Positions 15,822 to 24,333 of a stretch of 40,524 bases of DNA are shown here, piece by piece. The DNA lies in assembly GCA_964611585.1 (NCBI GenBank), contig CAZTAK010000017.1:1-40524 (forward strand), given 5' to 3'. Positions within the stretch are counted from its first letter, which is position 1, and every line of letters starts with the position of its first letter. Both the position numbers and the translations under genes were made by a program. The DNA comes from CAZTAK01 sp964611585. Lineage in GTDB: Bacteria; Pseudomonadota; Alphaproteobacteria; SHVP01. The notes under the pieces were generated by a model. That model searched no databases, had not been told where the DNA came from, and worked only from the letters and a program-made list of their open reading frames with translations.

Positions 15822-17225
15822 ATGTTTGACCTCAAATGGATACGCGAAAACCCCGAAGCGTTTGACGCAGGTCTTGCGCGCCGCGGTCTCGACCCGCACG
15901 CCGAAACGGTCCTTTCTGTCGATACCGAGCGGCGTGAACTTCAGACCGAGTTGCAGGAAATTCAGGCCCGGCGCAACGAAGCCTCGAAAGCCATCGGCGC
16001 CGCCAAAGCCAAAGGCGAAGATGCACAGGCGCTGATCGACGAGATTGCCGGCCTCAAAACGTCGATCAAGGAAGGCGAAGAGGCCGAACGCTTGGTCGTC
16101 GCCAGGATTGGTGAGATTTTGGCTGCGCTTCCGAACCTGCCGGCGGCCGACGTGCCCAACGGCGACGACGAAAACGCAAATCTGCAAATCCGCGTCGTCG
16201 GCACCAGGCCCGAAATCGGGTTTGCGCCGAAGGAGCATTTCGACCTGGGCGAGGCGCTGGGCCAGATGGATTTCGAGGCGGCGGCGCGCATGTCGGGGGC
16301 ACGCTTTGTCGTCCTGAAAGGCGCCCTCGCGCGTCTCGACCGGGCGCTCGGCGCGTTCATGCTCGACCTCGCCACCACCGAGTTCGGCTACACCGAGGTG
16401 GTGCCGCCGCTGCTGGTGCGCGACGAGGCCGCCTTCGGCACCGGGCAGTTGCCCAAGTTTGCGGACGATCTGTTCCGGACCGGCAAACCGGATAGGGGAG
16501 AATTCGACAAGTTCGTTGACAAAATGCCCCCCGTTGAGGGGGAGATTCAGGCAAGAGTGCTCGCCGAGATTCTGTGGAAGGGTTTCGAACGCGGCGAATT
16601 TGACGACCATCTATGGTTGATCCCAACCGCCGAGGTGCCGCTCACCAACATGGTTCGCGGGCAGATTCTCGACGATTCGGACCTGCCGATGCGGATGGCG
16701 GCGCTGACGCCGTGCTTTCGCTCCGAGGCCGGGTCGGCCGGCAAGGACACCCGCGGAATGATCCGCCAGCACCAGTTCAACAAGGTCGAACTGGTCAGCA
16801 TCGTGCACCCGGACAAATCCGATGACGAGCTCGAACGTCTGACCGGCTGCGCCGAGGAGGTGCTCAACCGCCTCGGGATTCATTACCGCGTCGTCTCGCT
16901 GTGCACTGGCGACCTTGGCTTTTCGGCGCACAAGACCTACGACATCGAGGTCTGGCTGCCGGGGCAGGGGACCTTCCGGGAGATTTCCAGTTGCTCGACG
17001 TACGGCGATTTTCAGGCGCGCCGCATGGACGCGCGCTTCCGCACCGCGGGCCAGAAGGGAACGCGCTTTGTGCATACCCTGAACGGGTCGAGCCTCGCCG
17101 TCGGGCGAACGCTGGTGGCAATACTTGAAAACTTCCAGCAGGCCGACGGCTCGATTGCCATTCCGGATGTGCTGGTGCCCTACATGGGCGGCGTTCGGGT
17201 AATCACCGCGGCGGGCGCGGCATGA
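15822..17225 (+). CDS. serS: Seryl-tRNA synthetase with an internal insertion
   Basis: Class II synthetase for tRNA-Ser (also the first step to tRNA-Sec). The N-terminal tRNA-binding coiled coil spans about 28-105, then the catalytic core with GTGQLPKFADDLFRT (207-220), LIPTAEVPLTN (266-276), motif 2 TPCFRSEAGSAGKDTRGMIRQHQF (296-319) and motif 3 NGSSLAVGRTLVAILENFQ. The ATG at 15822 opens MFDLKWIRENPEAF, the standard start; the GTG at 15795 adds only Arg/Pro-rich residues. Length is 467, about 40 more than usual: residues about 221-262 are inserted between FADDLFRT and LWLIPTAEV with the frame intact. The stop overlaps the surE ATG. Confidence 0.95.
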   Translation: MFDLKWIRENPEAFDAGLARRGLDPHAETVLSVDTERRELQTELQEIQARRNEASKAIGAAKAKGEDAQALIDEIAGLKTSIKEGEEAERLVVARIGEILAALPNLPAADVPNGDDENANLQIRVVGTRPEIGFAPKEHFDLGEALGQMDFEAAARMSGARFVVLKGALARLDRALGAFMLDLATTEFGYTEVVPPLLVRDEAAFGTGQLPKFADDLFRTGKPDRGEFDKFVDKMPPVEGEIQARVLAEILWKGFERGEFDDHLWLIPTAEVPLTNMVRGQILDDSDLPMRMAALTPCFRSEAGSAGKDTRGMIRQHQFNKVELVSIVHPDKSDDELERLTGCAEEVLNRLGIHYRVVSLCTGDLGFSAHKTYDIEVWLPGQGTFREISSCSTYGDFQARRMDARFRTAGQKGTRFVHTLNGSSLAVGRTLVAILENFQQADGSIAIPDVLVPYMGGVRVITAAGAA

Positions 17226-18058
17226 GTGCTCGCAAATCGAAGACGCCGGCGAAAAAAGTTGCGGCCGCGAGTCAATCGAAACCGTCGCCAAAAAGGAAAC
17301 CGCTGCGAATTCTGGTCACCAACGACGACGGTATCAACGCGCCCGGACTCAAGGTGCTTGAACGCATTGCCAAGAAGCTCTCGCGCGACGTCTGGGTGGT
17401 GGCACCCGAGGTCGAACAAAGCGGCGCCTCACATTCGCTGACGCTCCACGATCCGTTGCGGGTACGACGGGTATCGTCGCGCCGTTTCGCGGTCAGCGGC
17501 ACGCCCACCGATTGCGTCGTCATGGCGGTCAGCCAGATCATCTCGGGCGCCCTGCCGGACTTGGTGCTATCGGGCGTCAACCGGGGCGCCAATCTGGCCG
17601 ATGACGTGACCTATTCGGGCACCGTCGCCGCGGCGATGGAGGGGATATTGCTCGGCGTGCCGGCAATCGCGCTGTCGCAGGTGTACTGGCCGGGGCATTC
17701 CATCCGCTGGTCCACTGCCGAGACCCATGCGCCGGAATTGATTCGGAAATTGCTCAAGATCGGCTGGCCCGCGGATGTCTTGCTCAACGTCAACTTTCCG
17801 CCGGTCGCCGCGGATGCCGTCATCGGCACCGAAGTGTCGATGCAGGGTCGGCGCGACGCCGGATCGATTGTCATTCACGACCGCAAGGACCCGCGCGGCA
17901 ACGAATACTACTGGATCGGGTTCCGCCGCCTGTCGGGCAAACCGGGGCTGAACACCGATCTGGCGGCGGTGTACAGCAGCAGAATCTCGGTAACGCCGCT
18001 CAAGCTCGACTTGACCCACCGGGCGACCCGAAAGGCGCTGCAGGCCGCGTTGTCGTGA
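17222..18058 (+). CDS. surE: 5'/3'-nucleotidase SurE
   Basis: SurE hydrolyses nucleoside monophosphates and short polyphosphate and supports survival in stationary phase. The diagnostic metal-binding motif TNDDG lies near residue 35 (RILVTNDDGINAPG), followed by VVAPEVEQSGASHSLTLHDPL, SGTPTDCV and SGVNRGANLADDVTYSGTVAAAMEG. The 278-residue product has about 27 extra N-terminal residues rich in Lys and Ala before the core; this may be real, or translation could start later, but no better start with ribosome site is visible. The ATG overlaps the serS stop and the stop overlaps the pcm start, a surE-pcm pairing well known in proteobacteria. Confidence 0.94.
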   Translation: MSARKSKTPAKKVAAASQSKPSPKRKPLRILVTNDDGINAPGLKVLERIAKKLSRDVWVVAPEVEQSGASHSLTLHDPLRVRRVSSRRFAVSGTPTDCVVMAVSQIISGALPDLVLSGVNRGANLADDVTYSGTVAAAMEGILLGVPAIALSQVYWPGHSIRWSTAETHAPELIRKLLKIGWPADVLLNVNFPPVAADAVIGTEVSMQGRRDAGSIVIHDRKDPRGNEYYWIGFRRLSGKPGLNTDLAAVYSSRISVTPLKLDLTHRATRKALQAALS

Positions 18059-18693
18059 ACCGGGACGCGCGCAAGATCCGCCTTGTGATGGAGCTGCGCC
18101 AGTCGGGCATCACCGATACACGGGTGTTGTCGGCCATCGAACGGGTGCCGCGCGAGGACTTCGTGCTGCCGACGTTCGTCGATCAGGCCTACGAGAACAC
18201 TGCGCTGCCCATCGAGGAAGGACAGACCATCAGTCAGCCCTATGTGGTCGCGTTTATGACCCAGGCGCTGGAACTGGATGAAAGCTCCAAGGTGCTGGAG
18301 ATCGGCACCGGGTCGGGGTATCAGGCGGCGGTGCTGTCGAAACTGTGCCGCCGCGTCTTTTCGATCGAACGCCACCGCTCGCTGTTGCGCCAGGCCGAAG
18401 CAAATTTCAAACGCCTCAGCCTGCACAACGTGGTCACCCGCTTCGGCGACGGGACGCTGGGCTGGCCCGAACAGGCGCCTTTCGACCGCATCATCGTGAC
18501 GGCAGCGGCCGAGGCAGTGCCGGAGGCCCTGAAGGAGCAACTGGCCGTCGGCGGCATCATGGTGATACCGGTCGGCAGGATTTCCTGGGCGCAAGAGATC
18601 GTGCGGCTGCGCAAGTCGACGTCGGGCTTCGAGTCGGAAACCTTGCTACCGGTCCGGTTCGTGCCGCTGGTTCCGGGCACGGCACGGGGTTAG
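18055..18693 (+). CDS. pcm: Protein-L-isoaspartate O-methyltransferase
   Basis: Pcm methylates isoaspartyl residues in damaged proteins so that they can revert to aspartate. The 212-residue product has EDFVLPTFVDQAYENTALPI, the substrate-binding GQTISQPYVVAFMTQAL, and the SAM motif VLEIGTGSGYQAAVLSKL with the post-I acidic residue in VFSIERH. RIIVTAAAEAVPEAL and GGIMVIPVG complete the fold. Start is GTG at 18055 overlapping the surE TGA; stationary-phase repair with SurE fits the pairing. Confidence 0.95.
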   Translation: MNRDARKIRLVMELRQSGITDTRVLSAIERVPREDFVLPTFVDQAYENTALPIEEGQTISQPYVVAFMTQALELDESSKVLEIGTGSGYQAAVLSKLCRRVFSIERHRSLLRQAEANFKRLSLHNVVTRFGDGTLGWPEQAPFDRIIVTAAAEAVPEALKEQLAVGGIMVIPVGRISWAQEIVRLRKSTSGFESETLLPVRFVPLVPGTARG

Positions 18694-18885
18694 CCCTGGC
18701 CCACTGATTGCCACCACGGGAATTCTAGAGTTTTCAATTCCGACATTGGGTGGCGGGGGGTTCGGAACCAGAGATCGACGAGATCTGAACGGTATCAGTT
18801 GGGTCTCTGGGAGCGGTGGGCAGCCAATGTGGTAACGAAACGTGAGGGATCGAAATGTCGGACTCGCACCACTAGACTGGCTGCC

Positions 18886-19833
18886 GTGATTGCCAAGCGA
18901 ACGCGACAAATTTTTTGTGCTCTCGCGCTGAGTCTGGCGCTCGGCGGGTGCGGCGCGGAGACGCTGGCGCCGGTGGAGCTCAAGCGGCCCGGGCAGGGGC
19001 AGGTGGCGACTGCCGCCGTGCTGATAACCGTTTCGCGCGGCGACACGCTCTATGAGGTGTCGCAACAGCACGGGGTTCCCCTGCGTGCACTGATCGAGGA
19101 GAATCGCCTCCAGCCGCCCTATACCATCCGCCCCGGCCAGCGGCTGCGACTGCCGCGAGTGACCGTCCACGTGGTGGCGGTTTCGGAATCGCTTTACAGC
19201 ATCTCGCGGCGCTACCAAATCGATTCGGCAAGCCTCGCACGGACCAACAACATCCGCCCCCCGTACACATTGCAGGTCGGCCAGAAATTGGCCTTGCCTG
19301 CGGGTGCGTGGATACCGCTGCAAACCGAATCCGCGGGTCAAGCGGTTGCGCGCGCTGTACCCGCGCCCGAATCCGAGCCGCCGCCGCGCACTCCGGGCCG
19401 GTTCGCTTGGCCGTTGCAGGGCGAGATCTTGGTGTCGTTCGGGCCGCAGTCGGGCGGGCTCCATAACGACGGAATCAATATTCGCGCCGCCGCCGGGACC
19501 CCGGTGCGGGCGGCGGATGCGGGCGTTGTCGCTTATGTCGGCAACCAGCTTCGCGGCCTGGGAAATCTCATCTTGATCCGCCATGATGGCGGCTGGGTTA
19601 CGGCTTACGCCCACAACGAACAGATATTGGTGCGGCGCGGCCAGCAGGTACAGCGCGGCGAGACGGTGGGCCGTGCCGGTGCCACCGGTAGTGTCTCGAC
19701 GCCGCAGCTTCATTTCGAAATTCGCAAGGGGACTCGGGCCGTCAACCCGGTCGATCTTCTCGGCGGCGAGGCGGCGGCGTTGAGTTCTCAACCGCGGCCG
19801 AGGTTCCGGCCGAGCCGTCCGGCGAGGTCTTGA
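18886..19833 (+). CDS. NlpD-like lipoprotein, two LysM domains and a degenerate LytM (M23) domain
   Basis: The GTG at 18886 opens a lipoprotein signal (KRTRQIF, hydrophobic core, lipobox LGGC with Cys22). Two LysM domains follow (about 46-90 and 92-138), then a short linker and an M23/LytM domain (about 171-293). The zinc-site positions are altered: the HxGxD motif reads NDGIN (194-198), and the HLH motif reads QLH (274-276); only YAH (241-243) and His276 remain. This matches the degenerate LytM factors NlpD/EnvC, which activate amidases rather than cut peptidoglycan. It follows pcm, as nlpD does in many proteobacteria. Its last 46 bases overlap the convergent DUF815 gene. Longer starts (18832, 18799) give an improbably long N-region. 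Confidence 0.85.
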   Translation: MIAKRTRQIFCALALSLALGGCGAETLAPVELKRPGQGQVATAAVLITVSRGDTLYEVSQQHGVPLRALIEENRLQPPYTIRPGQRLRLPRVTVHVVAVSESLYSISRRYQIDSASLARTNNIRPPYTLQVGQKLALPAGAWIPLQTESAGQAVARAVPAPESEPPPRTPGRFAWPLQGEILVSFGPQSGGLHNDGINIRAAAGTPVRAADAGVVAYVGNQLRGLGNLILIRHDGGWVTAYAHNEQILVRRGQQVQRGETVGRAGATGSVSTPQLHFEIRKGTRAVNPVDLLGGEAAALSSQPRPRFRPSRPARS

Positions 19834-20651
19834 ACGAATTGCCAGGCGACGCGCCCCGAGCGCGCGCCCCGTGTTACCGACCATTCGATCGCCGCGGCGC
19901 GCACATCGATGCCATCCGGCTTCAGTTCGAAAAACCCGATATAACCGGCGATCATTTCGAAGTATTCGTCCTGACTGCACGAATGGAACCCGAGCCACAG
20001 GCCGAACCGGTCCGATAGCGACACTTTTTCCTCGACCGATTCGGACGGATTGATCGCTGTCGAGCGTTCGTTCTCGATCATGTCCCGCGGCATCATGTGG
20101 CGCCGGTTCGAGGTGGCATAAAAGAGAACATTTCCGGGGCGGCCTTCGATCCCGCCTTCGAGAACCGCCTTCAGCGACTTGTAACTGGTGTCCTGCAAAT
20201 CGAACGAGAGGTCGTCGCAGAACAGAATGAACCGGCGCTCGTGGCCGCGCAGCGCCGCCAGCACCCGAGGCAGGGTGTCGATTTCTTCACGGTGAATTTC
20301 GATCAGCGCCAGCGCCGCGGGCGTTTCCTCGTTGACGGTGGCATGGACCGCCTTGACCAGCGACGATTTTCCCATCCCGCGGGCCCCCCACAGCAGCGCA
20401 TTGTTGGCAGCGAATCCGTTTGCGAACCGCCGCGTATTCTCAAGCAGGGTGTCCCGGACGCTGTCGATGCCAACGAGAAGATCGAGCGAAATCCGGCTGA
20501 CCGCAGTGACGGGGGTCAAGGTGCCGGTCTCGGCGTGCCACACAAAGGCGTCTGCGGCGGTCAGGTCGGCCGCGTCCGCCGCTGAGGGCGACAGCCGCTC
20601 AAGAGCGACGGCAATACGCCCGAGAAGGACCTCAAGGTCTTGATCCGCCAT
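19788..20651 (-). CDS. DUF815-family AAA-type ATPase
   Basis: The 287-residue protein has a Walker A GARGMGKSSLVK (89-100), a Walker B-like FILFCDDLSF (about 139-148), and the family-typical SNRRHMMPRDMIENE. Proteins of this family are widespread, and in Alphaproteobacteria the gene usually sits divergent from yajC as here; the function is not established. The ATG at 20651 is the natural start, MADQDLEVLL. The C-terminus, rich in Gly and Arg, lies in the 46-base overlap with the convergent LytM gene. Confidence 0.85.
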   Translation of the reverse strand: MADQDLEVLLGRIAVALERLSPSAADAADLTAADAFVWHAETGTLTPVTAVSRISLDLLVGIDSVRDTLLENTRRFANGFAANNALLWGARGMGKSSLVKAVHATVNEETPAALALIEIHREEIDTLPRVLAALRGHERRFILFCDDLSFDLQDTSYKSLKAVLEGGIEGRPGNVLFYATSNRRHMMPRDMIENERSTAINPSESVEEKVSLSDRFGLWLGFHSCSQDEYFEMIAGYIGFFELKPDGIDVRAAAIEWSVTRGARSGRVAWQFVQDLAGRLGRNLGRG

Positions 20652-20729
20652 TACGTTTCCTGCACCTCGAAGGCCGCGAGGCTAACGGCGTGGCCAATCC
20701 GGGTCAACAAACGCGGGCCCTGTGTCCGG

Positions 20730-20757
20730 TTGCAATCACGCCGCCGGGAGTTATAGT
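20730..20757 (+). promoter_or_regulatory. Probable promoter of the yajC-secDF operon
   Basis: TTGCAA (20730-20735), 16 bases, TATAGT (20752-20757), then CCGGCC and an A at 20764 as likely start point. The leader to the yajC ATG would be about 32 bases and includes GGAG 9 bases before the start. Confidence 0.55.
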
Positions 20758-20795
20758 CCGGCCAGCCAATATCCCTGTTCACTGGAGCCCCATTG

Positions 20796-21179
20796 ATGCT
20801 GATTTCCCCAGCCTACGCTCAGGCCCCCGGCGGCGGCGGCGGCTTTGACATGATTTCACTGTTGCCGCTGGTCCTGATTTTCGTGGTCTTTTATTTTCTG
20901 TTGATTCGGCCACAGCAGAAGAAGGCGAAAAGCCACCGCGAGATGATCGGCGCCATCCGCCGCGGCGACAGCGTCCTGACGGGCGGCGGCATCATCGGTA
21001 AGGTCACCAAGGTATTGGACGACGACCGCATCCAGGTCGAGATTTCCGACGGGGTCAAAGTGCAGGTGGCAAAGGGAACCGTTGCCGAGGTTATCAGACG
21101 CACCGAACCGGCCAGTAGCGGCGGTGGTAGTGGCGGCAAGAGCGGCAAAAAGGGCGGCAAGGACTCGGAAAGCGACTAG
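20796..21179 (+). CDS. yajC: Sec translocon accessory protein YajC
   Basis: A 127-residue single-pass inner-membrane protein. The hydrophobic helix ISLLPLVLIFVVFYFLLI is followed directly by the hallmark RPQQKKAKSHREMI, then the small domain GDSVLTGGGIIGKVTKV. The C-terminus is an unusual Gly/Ser/Lys-rich stretch. The first residues (LISPAYAQAPGGGGG) are the common alphaproteobacterial N-terminus. ATG 20796 is preferred to a TTG three bases upstream. YajC joins SecD and SecF, encoded 49 bases downstream, to aid SecYEG export. Confidence 0.95.
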   Translation: MLISPAYAQAPGGGGGFDMISLLPLVLIFVVFYFLLIRPQQKKAKSHREMIGAIRRGDSVLTGGGIIGKVTKVLDDDRIQVEISDGVKVQVAKGTVAEVIRRTEPASSGGGSGGKSGKKGGKDSESD

Positions 21180-21228
21180 GTCCGTCGGCTTTTTCGGAAA
21201 CGCTTTCGTCTAAGGTCGCGCACAGCCA

Positions 21229-22854
21229 ATGTTGTACTTTGCCAAATGGAAAACCGGTCTGGTGGTGGCAGTCTGCCTCGCCGGACTGATCTTCTTGCTG
21301 CCGAATTTCTTTTCGACCGATACCCTTGAGGGTTTCCCCGGATTTTTGCCCAACCAGCAAATCAGCCTCGGGCTCGATTTGCAGGGCGGTTCGCATCTCC
21401 TGCTCGAAGTCGATGTCGAGGTGGTGATCGAGGAACGTCTCGAGGGCCTGGTCGACGAAACCCGCCAAGGTCTCAATCGCGCGGAAGGCGGGCGGATCGG
21501 CTACACCGACATAGGACGCAAGGGCGACGTGGTAACGGTGCGAATCCGCAACCCCGAAGATTTCGATCGGGCGCGCGCCATCCTCGAGGACATGGCGCAG
21601 CCGATCGCCAACACGCTGCTGGGAACATCGGCCCGAGACCTGATCGTCGAACTCGACGCGGGTGGGGTGGCGGTCCTTCGCCTTTCGGAGGATGCGGTAG
21701 ATGCCCGGAGCGCCGCGGCGGTCGAACAGTCGATCGAGATCGTACGCCGCCGCATCGACGAAACCGGCACCCGCGAACCCACCATTCAACGCCAGGGATC
21801 GGACCGGATTCTGGTGCAACTGCCCGGTGTCCAGGATCCGGACCGGATTAAACGGCTTCTGGGCAAGACCGCCAAACTCGTATTTAGGCTGGTCGATGTC
21901 GAAACACCGCCGACCCGGGATCCTTTGCAGGTGCCGGCGGGATCGGAACTGGTCCCCGCGGACGACGAATTCGACTCCCAAGGCCGGCCGCAGCTCTATG
22001 TGGTCCGCAAGCAAGTCATGGTGTCGGGCGAAAATCTGGTCGATGCCCAGCCCGGTTTCGATTCCCAAACCAACGAACCGGTTGTCAATTTCACGTTCGA
22101 TTCCGTAGGCGGGCGGCGCTTCGGCGCCGTTACCAGCGAGAACGTTGGACGGCCGTTCGCCATCGTCCTCGATGGCCAGGTCATCAGCGCGCCGGTGATC
22201 CGCCAGCCGATCATCGGCGGTAGTGGGCAGATTAGCGGCGGGTTCACGGTGCAGGGGGCGAACGATCTTTCCGTACTGTTGCGCGCGGGCGCCCTGCCGG
22301 CGCCGCTCAAGATTCTAGAAGAACGCACGGTCGGGCCCGATCTCGGCGCCGATTCCGTCGCTGCCGGCAAAATCGCCAGCGTCATCGCTTTCGTGCTGGT
22401 GATGATATTCATGGTCGTGACTTACGGGTCGTTCGGACTGGTTGCGAACCTCGCGCTTCTGGTCAATTTGCTGCTGATCGGCGGCGGTTTGTCGGCCTTG
22501 CAGGCGACGTTGACGTTGCCGGGCATCGCCGGCGTTGTGCTCACCATCGGTATGGCGGTGGACGCCAACGTGCTGATCTTCGAGCGCATCCGGGAAGAAG
22601 TGCGGGCGGGGCGAACGCCCTTCTCGGCAATCGAGGCAGGCTACAGCCGCGCCCTGACGACCATCATCGATTCGAACGTGACGACGCTGATTGCAGCGGT
22701 CTTGTTGTTCAGTCTGGGTTCAGGTCCGGTACGCGGGTTTGCCATAACACTCGGTTTCGGGATTGTGAGTTCGATGTTCACGGCGATTACGCTGACGCGT
22801 CTCGTCATCGCCATCTGGATTCGCCAGCGCAAGCCGGCGGTATTGCCAATTTAG
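21229..22854 (+). CDS. secD: Protein translocase subunit SecD
   Basis: SecD with SecF uses the proton gradient to complete protein export. The 541-residue protein has an N-terminal membrane helix, the D1 block ISLGLDLQGGSHLLLEVD (about 44-61), a large periplasmic P1 domain, and a five-helix C-terminal bundle with GADSVAAGKIASVIAFVLVMIF, the helix IAGVVLTIGMAVDANVLIFERI that carries the proton-path aspartate, and SNVTTLIAAVLLF. The secF ATG lies only four bases after its stop, so the two are co-translated. Confidence 0.96.
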   Translation: MLYFAKWKTGLVVAVCLAGLIFLLPNFFSTDTLEGFPGFLPNQQISLGLDLQGGSHLLLEVDVEVVIEERLEGLVDETRQGLNRAEGGRIGYTDIGRKGDVVTVRIRNPEDFDRARAILEDMAQPIANTLLGTSARDLIVELDAGGVAVLRLSEDAVDARSAAAVEQSIEIVRRRIDETGTREPTIQRQGSDRILVQLPGVQDPDRIKRLLGKTAKLVFRLVDVETPPTRDPLQVPAGSELVPADDEFDSQGRPQLYVVRKQVMVSGENLVDAQPGFDSQTNEPVVNFTFDSVGGRRFGAVTSENVGRPFAIVLDGQVISAPVIRQPIIGGSGQISGGFTVQGANDLSVLLRAGALPAPLKILEERTVGPDLGADSVAAGKIASVIAFVLVMIFMVVTYGSFGLVANLALLVNLLLIGGGLSALQATLTLPGIAGVVLTIGMAVDANVLIFERIREEVRAGRTPFSAIEAGYSRALTTIIDSNVTTLIAAVLLFSLGSGPVRGFAITLGFGIVSSMFTAITLTRLVIAIWIRQRKPAVLPI

Positions 22855-22858
22855 GGCC

Positions 22859-23812
22859 ATGTTCAGACTTCGCCTGGTTCCCGCAGACACACGTATCCCG
22901 TTCCTGGGTATGCGCAAGACGGCCTTCGGCCTGTCGGGCCTGATGATATTGCTATCGGTGGTAATGCTGGTGGTTTCCGGGCTTAATTTTGGCATCGACT
23001 TTCGCGGTGGCACGTTGCTCGAGGTCAAAACCCCGGGACCGGCGAATCTTGCGCAAATGCGCTCTGCATTGTCCGGGCTCGGTCTTGGCGAGGTGGCGCT
23101 GCAGGAGTTCGGCGCTGCGGACGACGTGCTGATCCGGGTCGAGCGCCAACCCGGCGACTCGACCGCGCAACAGCGCGCCGTCGAAATAATCAAGGAGGCG
23201 CTCGCCGTCGAAATCGGCGCCGGGATCGATTACCGGCGTGTTGAATTTGTCGGTCCGAAGGTCAGTGGCGAACTGGTGCGCGACGGAACATTGGCCTTGG
23301 TCGGCGCCCTGGTTTGCATGCTGATCTACATCTGGTTCCGGTTCGAATGGCAGTTCAGCATCGGTGCGGTGGCGGCGCTCGCCCACGATGTGATCCTGAC
23401 ATTCGGTTTTTTCGCCGTCACCGGCCTCGAATTCAATCTCTCGATCATTGCCGCGATCCTGGCCATCATTGGCTATTCGATGAACGACACGGTCGTCGTG
23501 TACGATCGGGTGCGCGAGAATCTGCGCAAATACAAGAAACTTTCCCTCACGGATCTGTTGAACCAGAGCATCAACGAGACCCTGTCGCGCACTACCATGA
23601 CCTCGATCACGACCCTGCTGGCGCTGGGGGCGCTGGCAATATTCGGCGGCGCTGTTATTTCGGGGTTTACGCTCGCGATGATCTGGGGCGTCGTTGTCGG
23701 AACCTATTCTTCGGTCTTCGTCGCCGCGCCCTTATTGATGTATTTCGGGGTGCGCCGTGAAATGAGCGGGGATTCGGCGCCAGGCGCGGGCGATCCTGCA
23801 TCATCGCCCTGA
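22859..23812 (+). CDS. secF: Protein translocase subunit SecF
   Basis: A 317-residue SecF: first membrane helix, then the conserved LNFGIDFRGGTLLEV (about 41-55), the periplasmic domain, and the transmembrane bundle with FNLSIIAAILAIIGYSMNDTVVVYDRVREN and SRTTMTSITTLLALGALAIFGG. Key motifs match the family, including the GYSMNDTVVV helix used for proton flow. It is followed after 41 bases by the Mth938-family gene, the arrangement seen across Alphaproteobacteria. Confidence 0.96.
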   Translation: MFRLRLVPADTRIPFLGMRKTAFGLSGLMILLSVVMLVVSGLNFGIDFRGGTLLEVKTPGPANLAQMRSALSGLGLGEVALQEFGAADDVLIRVERQPGDSTAQQRAVEIIKEALAVEIGAGIDYRRVEFVGPKVSGELVRDGTLALVGALVCMLIYIWFRFEWQFSIGAVAALAHDVILTFGFFAVTGLEFNLSIIAAILAIIGYSMNDTVVVYDRVRENLRKYKKLSLTDLLNQSINETLSRTTMTSITTLLALGALAIFGGAVISGFTLAMIWGVVVGTYSSVFVAAPLLMYFGVRREMSGDSAPGAGDPASSP

Positions 23813-23853
23813 TCTAGACCGTTGGCCGCCAAGGGGTTTGCCAAGGTTTTTCG

Positions 23854-24231
23854 ATGGATATCACCCCGGAAATCGAAGCCGGTCGGAAGTTGATCAACGG
23901 CTACGGCGACGGCGGATTCCGCATCAGTGGCACGCGCCACGAAGGTTCGGTCCTGGTGCTGCCAACCTTGGTCACGGCGCTGGCCGTGACCACCGTCGCC
24001 GAAATCACCGAAGAGAGTGTTGCGCCGGTATTGGCGGCTGACTCCGGTGTCGAAATCCTGCTGATCGGTTGCGGACGGGAGATGGCGCTGGTGCCTGAAT
24101 CGTTACGTGCCGTCCTGCGGGGCGCCGGCGTCGCCGTCGAGCCGATGGATACCGGCGCCGCCTGCCGCACCTACAACGTGCTGCTGGCCGAGGACCGCCG
24201 CGTCGCCGCCCTCCTGATTGCCGTGGACTAG
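23854..24231 (+). CDS. Mth938/DUF498-domain protein (NDUFAF3-like)
   Basis: A 125-residue soluble protein of the Mth938-like fold (DUF498), to which the mitochondrial complex I assembly factor NDUFAF3 belongs. Recognisable blocks are ISGTRHEGSVLVLP, EILLIGCGREM and the C-terminal GAACRTYNVLLAEDRRVAALLIAV. The bacterial function is not settled. The position directly after secF and next to a phytoene-synthase-like gene, whose human relative NDUFAF6 is another complex I factor, suggests a shared role in membrane complex biogenesis; this is inference from context. A perfect hairpin follows the stop. Confidence 0.85.
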   Translation: MDITPEIEAGRKLINGYGDGGFRISGTRHEGSVLVLPTLVTALAVTTVAEITEESVAPVLAADSGVEILLIGCGREMALVPESLRAVLRGAGVAVEPMDTGAACRTYNVLLAEDRRVAALLIAVD

Positions 24232-24243
24232 CGCAAATCCCGA

Positions 24244-24261
24244 GCCGGCGGAATCGCCGGC
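24244..24261 (+). terminator. Perfect GC-rich hairpin after the Sec operon
   Basis: GCCGGCG and CGCCGGC are exact complements around a GAAT loop, 12 bases after the Mth938 stop. There is no T-tract, so it may act in rho-dependent ending or RNA stability rather than as an intrinsic terminator. Confidence 0.4.
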
Positions 24262-24291
24262 GACGACGATTTGCGTACTATGTCAAAGGGA

Positions 24292-24333
24292 TAGAGCTTT
24301 TCGCGTGAGCGCATGCGAACGGGAAAAGTTCTA
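24292..24333. repeat. Imperfect inverted repeat between convergent genes
   Basis: TAGAGCTTTTCGCGT (24292-24306) pairs with ACGGGAAAAGTTCTA (24319-24333) at 13 of 15 positions; the loop contains CGCATGCG, itself palindromic. It ends in the stop codon of the minus-strand phytoene-synthase-like gene. It may be a two-way terminator or a mobile palindromic element; its style resembles intergenic palindromes of rhizobia. Confidence 0.55.
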
